Shown here: positions 1 through 6,168 of the stretch, piece by piece
Layout of the letters: every line of letters starts with the position of its first letter
How positions within the stretch are numbered: the stretch's first letter is position 1
Assembly (NCBI GenBank): GCA_946404705.1
Contig: CAMJES010000062.1
Span: 1-9,658 of the forward strand
DNA length: 9,658 nucleotides
Reading direction: 5' to 3'
Source of the DNA: an uncultured Ruminococcus sp.
GTDB lineage: Bacteria > Bacillota > Clostridia > Oscillospirales > Ruminococcaceae
Notes under the pieces: generated by a model
The model's input: the letters and a program-made list of their open reading frames with translations, nothing else
Databases searched by the model: none
What the model was told of the DNA's origin: nothing
Made by a program: the position numbers and the translations under genes

Positions 1-52
1 GAACCTCAAGAATCTGCTTTTCTCTTCTCTCGTATGATTCAAATAAAGCCAT
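1..52 (-). CDS. GGGtGRT-family protein, N-terminal fragment cut by contig end
   Basis: Only the first 17 codons are present, starting at the ATG at 52. They read MALFESYERREKQILEV, which matches my memory of the amino terminus of the GGGtGRT protein family, roughly 330-residue proteins of unknown function in anaerobic Firmicutes. An AAGGAGG ribosome binding site lies just upstream and overlaps the stop codon of the preceding IscU-like gene, so the two are almost certainly one transcription unit. The family name comes from a glycine-rich motif that would lie beyond the contig edge, so it cannot be checked here. The call rests on the N-terminal match plus the known pairing with this neighbour. 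Confidence 0.72.
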   Translation of the reverse strand, partial: MALFESYERREKQILEV

Positions 53-66
53 CGTCTTAATCCTCC

Positions 67-759
67 TTATTCTTTTCTGGGGTCGATGATCTTAACAGCG
101 TCAGCAACTCTGCCGTACTGACCCTGAGCCTTTTCGTAAGCTGTCTGAACATCGTCGCCCTTCTTGATGAAGTCCATCATCTTACCGAAGTTGATAAACT
201 TGTAGCCGATGATCTCATCGTCTGCGTCAAGAGCAATGCCTGTAACATAACCGTCGGTCATTTCGAGGTAACGGGGGCCCTTCTTGAGAGTACCGTACAT
301 TGTGCCGACCTGTGAACGGAGTCCCTTACCGAGATCCTCAAGTCCTGCGCCGATTGCAAGTCCATCTTCGGAGAATGCAGACTGTGAACGGCCGTAAACG
401 ATCTGGAGGAAAAGCTCTCTCATAGCGGTGTTGATAGCATCGCAAACGAGGTCTGTGTTAAGAGCTTCGAGAATTGTTCTGCCGGGGAGGATCTCAGCTG
501 CCATAGCTGCGGAATGTGTCATACCGGAGCAGCCGATAGTTTCAACGAGAGCTTCCTGAATAACGCCTTCCTTGATGTTAAGGGAAAGCTTGCAGGTACC
601 CTGCTGAGGAGCGCACCAGCCGATACCGTGAGTAAAGCCGGAAATGTCCTTGACATCCTTAGCTTTGACCCATTTTGCTTCTTCAGGGATAGGTGCGCAG
701 CCGTGTGCTACGCCCTGCTTGACGCTGCACATAGTTTCAACTTCATGAGTATAATTCAT
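67..759 (-). CDS. IscU/NifU-like iron-sulfur cluster scaffold-like protein (GGGtGRT partner)
   Basis: This 230-residue protein belongs to the family usually annotated as iron-sulfur cluster assembly scaffold protein. Its central part resembles IscU/NifU-N. C49 in GWCAP lies near the position of the first IscU ligand, C77 in the IGCSGM motif matches the second, and the segment after it (SAAMAAEILPGRTILEAL) matches the IscU helix. C106 is a candidate third ligand. C11, C21 and C56 are extra cysteines. At 230 residues it is much longer than IscU (about 130), with an added C-terminal half ending in DPRKE. The ATG at 759 is supported by AAAGGAG at 767-773 with 7-bp spacing and by its own promoter. 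No SufBCD or IscS gene is nearby, so a role in general Fe-S assembly is not shown. A dedicated role with the following GGGtGRT protein is my inference. Confidence 0.82.
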   Translation of the reverse strand: MNYTHEVETMCSVKQGVAHGCAPIPEEAKWVKAKDVKDISGFTHGIGWCAPQQGTCKLSLNIKEGVIQEALVETIGCSGMTHSAAMAAEILPGRTILEALNTDLVCDAINTAMRELFLQIVYGRSQSAFSEDGLAIGAGLEDLGKGLRSQVGTMYGTLKKGPRYLEMTDGYVTGIALDADDEIIGYKFINFGKMMDFIKKGDDVQTAYEKAQGQYGRVADAVKIIDPRKE

Positions 760-784
760 ACTATGACTCCTTTCGTTATTAACG

Positions 785-803
785 GCAAATAAATGCCATT
801 TGC
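785..803 (-). promoter_or_regulatory. Small hairpin in the 5' leader of the scaffold-like gene
   Basis: GCAAAT (785-790) and ATTTGC (798-803) can pair across a 7-nt loop. An overlapping 4-bp pairing, GGCA (784-787) with TGCC (794-797), is mutually exclusive with it. Both lie in the roughly 47-nt leader between the predicted start of transcription and the ribosome binding site. The stems are short and AT-rich, so a regulatory role is speculative. Confidence 0.25.
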
Positions 804-813
804 ATACTCCTCA

Positions 814-842
814 ATTATATAACATTTTTCGTCTGAAATCAA
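814..842 (-). promoter_or_regulatory. Sigma-A-type promoter of the scaffold/GGGtGRT operon
   Basis: On the minus strand the -35 box is TTGATT (837-842) and the -10 box is TATAAT (814-819), a perfect match, with an optimal 17-bp spacer. Transcription should start near 807, about 47 nt before the ATG at 759. It lies just downstream of the terminator of the preceding response regulator gene, so the block is an independent transcription unit. Confidence 0.8.
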
Positions 843-870
843 GAGTTTTTTTAAATTTTAATATTTTTAC

Positions 871-923
871 AAAAAAACGACCGCACATTTTACATAAGCG
901 TTATTCCGGCTTAAAATGTGCGG
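871..923 (-). terminator. Rho-independent terminator of the response regulator gene
   Basis: The perfect 12-bp inverted repeat CCGCACATTTTA (881-892) and TAAAATGTGCGG (912-923) encloses a 19-nt loop, which itself contains a small ATAA/TTAT stem. On the minus strand the stem is followed by TCG and then seven T residues (871-877). It begins 12 bp past the stop codon of the response regulator gene. Confidence 0.9.
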
Positions 924-935
924 TACAGTTATGGT

Positions 936-2492
936 TTATGTTTCATCTTTTCCCTCTTCATCAGCGGATATCTCACCCGAAAGACAAGCTTTTTTGTAGT
1001 TCAGCGGACTTACGCCGACATATTTCTTGAATTTGTTGTGGAAATAATTGATGTTCGTGTAACCGACCTTCTCCGCAACCTCGTAAACCTTGTATTCGTC
1101 CTCTGCAAGAAGGCGCTTTGCCTCGGTAATGCGTATCTTGTCAAGATAGTTGTTGAAGTTGTCGCCCATATACTGATGGAAAACCTTTCCGAGATATGCG
1201 CTGTTGTAGCCGAAAATATTCGCAAGCATTTCAAGACGCAACTCCTGATTGTAGTTTGCGTGTATGTACTGAACGACCCTTTCCATAGTGCTTTTGGTCG
1301 TCCTGCCGTAAACGCTGTCGGAGAACTCGGTGAACTCCTTTTTCATAAGCTCGATTATCTCATGCAGACTGCCGAGCGAACCTATCTGACTGACGATATA
1401 ATCGTCCTTGAACGACTCCGCCTTTTTCTCTCCGACGCTTTTTATGATAAGGCTTTTCGTGTTCAATACAGTCGTAATACACAGCACTCGTATCTTCTCG
1501 GGAGTAAAGCGGTTCTTGCAAAGCGACTCCTGAAAACGCGCAAAACAGCCTTCAAGCCTTTCCTTATCGTTGATCTCCATAAACGGAAATATCTGTGCTG
1601 CAATAGTTTCGGGCGCAGCAGCATTCTCCGAGCTTTGCTCACGGATCTTTTCTGCCGAAATAACGCCGTAATGCAGATAAAGAAAACGGTTGCTGTATAT
1701 CTCATTTGCGGAGCGGTAGGAAACCGATATCTCCTGCGCAGTTGTTACCGACTCGCCTATTGCGGCAAAAACCTTTCCGCGGTAGTCAAGGTTTATCCTG
1801 CTCATGCATTCGAGTATGCTCTCGTCCGAATTATCCTTAAAAATGACGGCAAGCATACCGTTAAGGTCGATAGGCACCGCTTCAACATTCTCCATTTCGG
1901 AAAGCTGCCTGCGTATCTTGTCAAGCACAAACTGCCTTGATTCAAAGTTGTTTTTTTCGGTCGAGCTGATAAGAACAACGTTGAATTTATAACCGCTGCT
2001 GTATTCTTTAAGCGCGCTGCTGTCCGAACCGGAAGTGTCCCCGACCAAAAGCGCCTTTATTGCGCTTTCGTTGAGGTATTCGCTGCCCTTTTGCAGCTTT
2101 ATAGAGCTTTCCTTTTCGGCAATTATCTCCGCAGAAAGCGATTTAAGGCATTCAATAAGCTCATCCTCATCGACAGGTTTAAGGATAAACCGCTTTACAC
2201 CGAGCGACATAGCTTCCTTTGCATAAGCAAAATCCGAGTATCCGGAAAGAATTACCGCCTTGCCCTTGAAACCGTTTTTTATCGCAGCGTCTATCATCTG
2301 TATACCGGTCATTCCGGGCATTTTTACATCGGCAATAACAATGTCGGGGTTATGTATCAGTATTTTATTTAGTCCGTCATCTCCGTCCTCGCCCTCGTCA
2401 ATAACTTCAAGTCCGAGTTCGTCCCACGGAATCATCATCTTCACGCCAAGTCGCACATTCGGTTCGTCATCCACAAGCAAAACTTTAAGCAA
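936..2492 (-). CDS. YesN-type response regulator with AraC DNA-binding domain
   Basis: This is a 518-residue cytoplasmic transcription factor. An N-terminal receiver domain (about 1-122) has acidic pair D8-D9, phosphoacceptor D55 in IADVKMPG, S83 and K105 in LKP. A linker domain (about 140-390) of the kind seen in YesN proteins contains AAIGESV and SYRSANEIYSNRF. A C-terminal AraC-type double helix-turn-helix spans about 402-500, with LANIFGYNSAYLGKVFHQYMG and VAEKVGYTNINYFHNKFKKY-like recognition helices. Phosphorylation by the adjacent histidine kinase is expected. I place the start at the TTG at 2492, giving MLKVLLVDDEP, because GGGAGGT (2501-2507) lies 8 bp upstream. The in-frame ATG at 2558 lies inside the promoter spacer and cannot be in the mRNA from that promoter. 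The gene has its own promoter and terminator and is probably monocistronic. Target genes are not visible here. Confidence 0.93.
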   Translation of the reverse strand: MLKVLLVDDEPNVRLGVKMMIPWDELGLEVIDEGEDGDDGLNKILIHNPDIVIADVKMPGMTGIQMIDAAIKNGFKGKAVILSGYSDFAYAKEAMSLGVKRFILKPVDEDELIECLKSLSAEIIAEKESSIKLQKGSEYLNESAIKALLVGDTSGSDSSALKEYSSGYKFNVVLISSTEKNNFESRQFVLDKIRRQLSEMENVEAVPIDLNGMLAVIFKDNSDESILECMSRINLDYRGKVFAAIGESVTTAQEISVSYRSANEIYSNRFLYLHYGVISAEKIREQSSENAAAPETIAAQIFPFMEINDKERLEGCFARFQESLCKNRFTPEKIRVLCITTVLNTKSLIIKSVGEKKAESFKDDYIVSQIGSLGSLHEIIELMKKEFTEFSDSVYGRTTKSTMERVVQYIHANYNQELRLEMLANIFGYNSAYLGKVFHQYMGDNFNNYLDKIRITEAKRLLAEDEYKVYEVAEKVGYTNINYFHNKFKKYVGVSPLNYKKACLSGEISADEEGKDET

Positions 2493-2507
2493 ATCAACAA
2501 ACCTCCC
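2490..2507 (-). promoter_or_regulatory. Ribosome binding site and TTG start of the response regulator
   Basis: GGGAGGT (minus strand, 2501-2507) is followed after 8 nt by TTG (2490-2492) and the receiver-domain sequence MLKVLLVDDEP. No ATG occurs between the predicted transcription start near 2540 and this TTG in the reading frame. This decides the start codon. Confidence 0.8.
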
Positions 2508-2546
2508 TTTTAAAATAAGACCGCCGTTTTTTGTTTCGGCAATAAT

Positions 2547-2575
2547 ATTATAACTCATTATCTATTATTTGTCAA
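2547..2575 (-). promoter_or_regulatory. Perfect-consensus sigma-A promoter of the response regulator
   Basis: The -35 hexamer TTGACA (2570-2575) and the -10 hexamer TATAAT (2547-2552) are both exact consensus and are separated by exactly 17 bp. Transcription should begin near 2540, leaving a leader of about 47 nt before the TTG start. CAAAT/ATTTG half-sites flank and overlap the -35 box, but the region is very AT-rich and these may be chance. Confidence 0.9.
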
Positions 2576-2603
2576 CATAAATCAAATAAAAATTCATAAT
2601 TTG

Positions 2604-2650
2604 TTGATATTTATGTATAAACGCAGCATAAAATTATACAACTATATCAA
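2604..2650 (-). repeat. Imperfect 17-bp inverted repeat between kinase and regulator genes
   Basis: The arms at 2604-2620 and 2634-2650 match at 14 of 17 positions: TTGATAT and TGTATAA pair perfectly with their partners, with a 3-bp mismatch between them. The loop is 13 nt. The right arm overlaps the TGA stop codon of the kinase gene (2647-2649), and the left arm lies 28 bp upstream of the -35 box of the regulator. It could be a weak hairpin terminator for the kinase mRNA or a protein-binding site. The lack of GC pairs and of a clean U-tract argues against an efficient terminator. Confidence 0.5.
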
Positions 2651-4434
2651 TTTTTTACTTCCCTCGGAAGAGTTATGCGCACCTTGGTTCCCTTCCCTAT
2701 CTGGCTCTTGAACGAAAGGCCGTAGTTTTCGCCGTGGAACATCTTTATGCGCTTGTTAACGTTGGTAAGTCCGATGCTCTTTCCGGAAGAAGTGTCGTTT
2801 TCTTCAAGCTTCCAGCGCAGCTCGGACATCTTGTCATCGGGAATTCCCTGTCCGTTGTCCTCGACCTCGATAATGACGTTATCCCCCGAATATTTTATGC
2901 TTATATCTATCCTGCCGTTGTTTTTGCTGCTTTCGATGCCGTGAACGAACGCGTTTTCGACAATCGGCTGAATGATAAGCGGCAGTATCGGATAGTTTCC
3001 GTCAATTTCGTTGTCGATCGAATAGGAAACCCTGTCCCCGAAACGCGCAGCCTGCAGTTCAAGATAGCTTTTCGTAAATTCAAGCTCCGATTCAAGCGTT
3101 ACCATACTGTTCTTGACTTCAAGACAGCGGCGCATAAACTTTCCGAGCTTTTTAACAAGGTCGGCTGTTTCCTTGTCGTTGTTGACATAAGCCTTCATTC
3201 GTATCGTTTCAAGCGTGTTGTAAAGAAAATGCGGATTTATCTGGCTTGCAAGGGTCTTGAATTCGGCTTCGACCTGATTGAGCCGGAACGTTTCCGTCTG
3301 TATCTTAGCCTCGTAAGCCTCGTTCATAAGCTCCTGCATACTCTTTACCATGACCTGCAGATCGTTGTAAAGCTCGTTTATCTCGTCTTCACCGCTTATC
3401 TGCTCGTTAAGGTCAAAATCCCCGACCGTAACACGGTGCATCTGGTCACGCAGGAACTGAATCCTTCGTACAAAATATGTAGTGAAAAGTATCGCTATAA
3501 GAAAAGAAAGCAGGAAACAGGACGTTATATAGAAAATATATCCGAACGATATCTCCTTCGTTGTGCCGGTCACAATCGCATACGGCTTTACAAGATATAT
3601 CTGAAAAAAGTTGCCCGTATAGTTGTAGTTGAAGTTGGTCGCAACGGTGTAGCCCTTGTCGGTAAGAGCCGATTTTCCGGTAAGCTCAACGGGGTCTATC
3701 TCCTTCCCGTTCAGCTCAAAATCGGGCGTTGTAAAAACATTTCCGAGGTCGTATTCGGGCATATTGCTGTAAAAAACCATTCCGTTCTGAACAGCGAAAA
3801 TAACGTTGAAAACCTCGTCATCCATCAGCGTTTCTATCCAGTCCTGATTAACATAAACGACCATTATGCCGAGCGGCTCTCCGGCATTGTCTTTTATCTG
3901 ACGGATATAGCTGAGGTAGCATTTGCTGTCAGCAGGGTTTTTGAGGACTCTCCATATCGGAGCCGCGGTGGACATTGCTTCGTTGAACCAGTTTGAACTG
4001 CGTATCTGCGGAGTTATGCGCTGAAACGAAAGATTATACAAAAATCCGTCCGACTCCTCGCCCATATCCACATAAAACGTGATATCCGATATCTGTGAAT
4101 AAGCGTTGCGGTAGTTCTTTATCATCGGGTGCGCCGCATAATATTCCAGATACTCGTCATGACGCATATCGCTGTTGAGCAGATAGTTTATATCCTCGTC
4201 ATTATATATGACTTCAGCCGCCGCAGAGGTCGTGTAAAGCGTATCGGTGAGCCTTATCTTCAGGCTTTCAACATCCTTGTACGCTTCCTTTACGGTGCTT
4301 TCCTGAAGTACGCCTATCGTGTTCATGATAAGATAAACGCCTGCGGCAAAAACCGGCACGATTACCACGATAAACATTGCAATAAGCTTTGTGCGGATAT
4401 TCGTATTAAGCAGTTTGTGTATCAGCTTGCCCAT
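2647..4434 (-). CDS. YesM-type membrane sensor histidine kinase
   Basis: This 595-residue protein autophosphorylates in response to an extracellular signal and should phosphorylate the downstream AraC-type regulator. Transmembrane segment 1 is about residues 17-39 and segment 2 about 297-319, enclosing a 250-residue extracytoplasmic sensor region of the Cache-like type common in this family. A HAMP region follows (about 320-375), then a coiled linker. The His_kinase domain carries phosphoacceptor H402 in the SQINPHFLYNTLETI motif. The ATPase domain has the N-box around N493 (QPIVENAFVHGIE), the G1 box VEDNGQGIP (524-532) and the G2 box with IGLTNVNKRI (554-563). The ATG at 4434 is preceded by AGGAG at 6-bp spacing. 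It begins 18 bp after deoC, so cotranscription is likely. Members of this family often sit beside sugar ABC transporter genes. None is seen here, so the ligand is unknown. Confidence 0.94.
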   Translation of the reverse strand: MGKLIHKLLNTNIRTKLIAMFIVVIVPVFAAGVYLIMNTIGVLQESTVKEAYKDVESLKIRLTDTLYTTSAAAEVIYNDEDINYLLNSDMRHDEYLEYYAAHPMIKNYRNAYSQISDITFYVDMGEESDGFLYNLSFQRITPQIRSSNWFNEAMSTAAPIWRVLKNPADSKCYLSYIRQIKDNAGEPLGIMVVYVNQDWIETLMDDEVFNVIFAVQNGMVFYSNMPEYDLGNVFTTPDFELNGKEIDPVELTGKSALTDKGYTVATNFNYNYTGNFFQIYLVKPYAIVTGTTKEISFGYIFYITSCFLLSFLIAILFTTYFVRRIQFLRDQMHRVTVGDFDLNEQISGEDEINELYNDLQVMVKSMQELMNEAYEAKIQTETFRLNQVEAEFKTLASQINPHFLYNTLETIRMKAYVNNDKETADLVKKLGKFMRRCLEVKNSMVTLESELEFTKSYLELQAARFGDRVSYSIDNEIDGNYPILPLIIQPIVENAFVHGIESSKNNGRIDISIKYSGDNVIIEVEDNGQGIPDDKMSELRWKLEENDTSSGKSIGLTNVNKRIKMFHGENYGLSFKSQIGKGTKVRITLPREVKN

Positions 4435-4452
4435 ACCTTGCTCCTGTTCAGA

Positions 4453-5103
4453 TCATTCTTCGGACAGTATCTTCACCGCCGAGCTTGTTCCAATTCTCTC
4501 GCAGCCCTCGTCAAGGAACGCTTCAATGTCAGCCTTGGTCTTGACGCCGCCGGCAGCCTTCATCTTAACGTTTTCGCCGATGTGCTTCTTAAACAGCTTT
4601 ATATCTTCAAGCTTTGCGCCGTCCGTGCCGAAACCGGTCGAAGTCTTGATGTAATCAGCCTTCGCGTTGGTCACGCAGTCGCAGAGCGCTATCTTCTCCA
4701 ATTTTTCAAGATAACACGTTTCGATAATGACTTTAAGCACCTTGTCGCCGCACACCTTTTTCAGCGCAGCTATCTCCGCCGTCACCTTGTCAAATCTTCC
4801 CATTTTAACATCACCGAGGTTGACCACCATATCAAGCTCGTCTGCACCATCGGCGATCGCGCATTGCGCCTCAAAAACCTTTACCGCCGTTGTGTTGTAG
4901 CCGAGCGGAAAACCTATTACCGTGCAGATGTTAAGCTTTTCCCCGAATTTCTTCCTTGCATAAGCGATAAAGCTCGGCGGAATGCAAACCGAAGCGGTAT
5001 TGAGCCGAAGTGCTTCTTCACAAAGCTTGTCGATATCGGCTTCGGTCGAAACAGCCTTGAGCATCGTGTGGTCGATATGCGGATATATAAGTTCTTTTTC
5101 CAT
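4453..5103 (-). CDS. deoC: Deoxyribose-phosphate aldolase
   Basis: DeoC cleaves 2-deoxy-D-ribose 5-phosphate to glyceraldehyde 3-phosphate and acetaldehyde, the last step of deoxynucleoside breakdown in the cytoplasm. At 216 residues it has the usual length of the short bacterial forms. The catalytic set is intact: D91 in ADELDMVVN, the Schiff-base lysine K153 in ADYIKTSTGFG, and K182 in VKMKAAGGVKT. The N-terminal HIDHTMLK motif is also typical. The ATG at 5103 follows an AAGGAAG site lying within the last codons of the upstream DUF2461 gene, whose stop is only 2 bp away. The kinase gene starts 18 bp after the deoC stop. The usual deoC partners (thymidine or purine nucleoside phosphorylase, phosphopentomutase, nucleoside transporter) are absent, which is unusual for a nucleoside catabolic operon. 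Confidence 0.96.
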   Translation of the reverse strand: MEKELIYPHIDHTMLKAVSTEADIDKLCEEALRLNTASVCIPPSFIAYARKKFGEKLNICTVIGFPLGYNTTAVKVFEAQCAIADGADELDMVVNLGDVKMGRFDKVTAEIAALKKVCGDKVLKVIIETCYLEKLEKIALCDCVTNAKADYIKTSTGFGTDGAKLEDIKLFKKHIGENVKMKAAGGVKTKADIEAFLDEGCERIGTSSAVKILSEE

Positions 5104-5105
5104 TT

Positions 5106-5780
5106 TCAGTCTTCCTTTCTCGAATTCTCCTCTGCCTTTAGCAGGAGATAATATATCGGCGCAAGCTTTTCAAATTCGTCTTTGAGAAACGGTATCAGTT
5201 TATCGCCGAAAAGCAGGTCGTAATCGTGGCTCAAAGCGTTTACAGCAATGCCCTTGCGGTTGAGCCAGTTCTGCTTTTCTTCACTTTCATCGGGAAAACG
5301 GTTCCTCTTGTAGCTTTCACCGTCAAGCGTGAATTCGGGCGAATTATTCAAAGCCTTGACCGCCGCCTTGTAGGTCTTGTCATCGGCAAGTATAAGCTCA
5401 CGCAGGCTTTCCATTACGGGCGCAGGAGCCTGATAATATCCGCAGCCGTAGGAAAAACCCGTCTGCTCGATACAGAAATAGAACGACAGCGCATTTCCGA
5501 GCCGCTCACGGGGTCTGCTCACAGCTATCCATATATGGTCGCGGAAAAGAGATTTGTCCCTTGTGAACCGCGTGTCGCGGCGCACCCTCGAAACGCATTT
5601 CGGCGAGCATACAAGCTGGCTGTCTATCTTTTCAAAGGTCGGCGCAAGTTCTTCTGCCACCTTTGCGAACGGCTCGGAGATGACCTTTTTATACAGCGGC
5701 TTCTGCTCCTCGTAATATTCTCTGCTGTCACGGAGTTTAAGTTCAAAAAGTATATCTATTGATTTTCTTGAAAAATTCAT
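5106..5780 (-). CDS. DUF2461 (TIGR02453-type) protein of unknown function
   Basis: This 224-residue soluble protein fits the DUF2461 family. Residues 11-45 match the N-terminal pattern (LFELKLRDSREYYEEQK, then a helix ending SEPFAKVAEEL). Residues 64-82 carry the hallmark RVRRDTRFTRDKSLFRDH, and residues 110-130 the YGCGYYQAPAPVMESLRELI segment. The biochemical function of the family is not known to me. I chose the ATG at 5780 because the reading frame, although open further upstream, would run through a terminator and two tRNA genes. AAGGTAAGG lies just upstream of this ATG. The gene ends 2 bp before deoC, so the two are translationally close and surely cotranscribed. No membrane segment or signal peptide is seen. 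Confidence 0.9.
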   Translation of the reverse strand: MNFSRKSIDILFELKLRDSREYYEEQKPLYKKVISEPFAKVAEELAPTFEKIDSQLVCSPKCVSRVRRDTRFTRDKSLFRDHIWIAVSRPRERLGNALSFYFCIEQTGFSYGCGYYQAPAPVMESLRELILADDKTYKAAVKALNNSPEFTLDGESYKRNRFPDESEEKQNWLNRKGIAVNALSHDYDLLFGDKLIPFLKDEFEKLAPIYYLLLKAEENSRKED

Positions 5781-5798
5781 TTTGTACCTTACCTTTAT

Positions 5799-5826
5799 AA
5801 AATAAAAAATCCGTTTCTCATGACAA
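5799..5826 (-). promoter_or_regulatory. Possible weak promoter overlapping the tRNA terminator
   Basis: TTGTCA (5821-5826) and TATTTT (5799-5804) on the minus strand are separated by 16 bp. They would start transcription near 5792, only about 12 nt before the DUF2461 start codon. It is a poor -10 box inside the T-tract of a terminator, so it may be chance. It is listed because no better promoter is visible between the terminator and the DUF2461-deoC-kinase genes. Confidence 0.22.
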
Positions 5827-5835
5827 GAAACGGAT
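5804..5835 (-). terminator. Rho-independent terminator after the tRNA-Gln pair
   Basis: The perfect 10-bp stem ATCCGTTTCT (5809-5818) and AGAAACGGAT (5826-5835) has a 7-nt loop. On the minus strand it is followed by five more T residues and an ATTTTAT extension. It lies 6 bp past the CCA end of the downstream tRNA and ends the tRNA transcript. Confidence 0.9.
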
Positions 5836-5841
5836 AAAAAC

Positions 5842-5917
5842 TGGTTGGGGTGCAGGGATTTGAACCCCGGAAATGCCTGAGTCAGAGTCAGGTGCCTTAC
5901 CGCTTGGCTACACCCCA
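5842..5917 (-). tRNA. tRNA-Gln (anticodon CUG), reads CAG
   Basis: This is a complete 76-nt cloverleaf. The acceptor stem pairs TGGGGTG (5911-5917) with CACCCCA, followed by discriminator A and an encoded CCA end (5842-5844). The D-arm contains AGCCAAGCGGTAAGGC. The anticodon stem-loop is CCTGA-CTCTGAC-TCAGG, giving anticodon CTG. The T-arm has the TTCAAAT loop with one G-U pair. The U1-A72 pair is a typical glutamine tRNA feature. It lies 44 bp downstream of the second tRNA-Gln and 6 bp before a terminator. Confidence 0.97.
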
Positions 5918-5961
5918 GTATAAGCTGCCGATTAAGGCGATGCAATAACGGCAACTCACTT

Positions 5962-6038
5962 TGGTTGGGATAGTTGGATTTGAACCAACGAAATGACGGA
6001 GTCAAAGTCCGTTGCCTTAGCCGCTTGGCTATATCCCA
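5962..6038 (-). tRNA. tRNA-Gln (anticodon UUG), reads CAA
   Basis: This is a complete 77-nt cloverleaf. The acceptor stem pairs TGGGATA with TATCCCA, followed by discriminator A and an encoded CCA end (5962-5964). The D-arm contains AGCCAAGCGGCTAAGGC. The anticodon stem-loop is ACGGA-CTTTGAC-TCCGT, giving anticodon TTG. The T-stem GTTGG/CCAAC is perfect. The CUG isoacceptor follows 44 bp later, so both glutamine codons are served by this transcript. Confidence 0.97.
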
Positions 6039-6081
6039 TTAAATGCGGAAATAATCAAGCACATCGTCAAACGACTTAATT

Positions 6082-6110
6082 ATTATATCACGCCTTTTTC
6101 TACTTTGCAA
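6082..6110 (-). promoter_or_regulatory. Sigma-A-type promoter of the tRNA-Gln pair
   Basis: On the minus strand the -35 box is TTGCAA (6105-6110), the -10 box is a perfect TATAAT (6082-6087), and the spacer is 17 bp. The predicted start near 6075 is about 37 nt before the 5' end of the first tRNA. The region between here and the recR stop (6111-6168) shows only a weak ACAAAT/ATTTGT repeat and no clear terminator, so recR transcripts may also run into the tRNAs. Confidence 0.8.
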
Positions 6111-6168
6111 TAGCTTTTCCTCATTTTTGTCGTTTTATACAAATATTTCTTTCTGATTTGTGCAAACA

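Noticed and set aside
918..1940. 340-residue open frame on the plus strand
   Set aside because: It is antisense to the response regulator, whose domains are clear. It has no ribosome binding site or recognisable domain, and its Tyr/Arg/Leu-rich composition is that of a codon-bias shadow.
2734..3996. 420-residue open frame on the plus strand
   Set aside because: It lies wholly opposite the sensor kinase and has no family resemblance. Long shadows are expected because the kinase codons leave few stops in that antisense frame.
4129..5151. 340-residue open frame on the plus strand
   Set aside because: It runs antisense across the kinase N-terminus, deoC and the end of DUF2461, crossing three supported genes.
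5781..6005. 75-residue upstream extension of the DUF2461 reading frame
   Set aside because: It would translate through an intrinsic terminator, the whole of one tRNA-Gln and part of the other. The family start and ribosome binding site are at 5780.
6111..6168. Terminator for recR
   Set aside because: Only a 6-bp AT repeat (ACAAAT/ATTTGT) with no U-tract is present, too weak to call.
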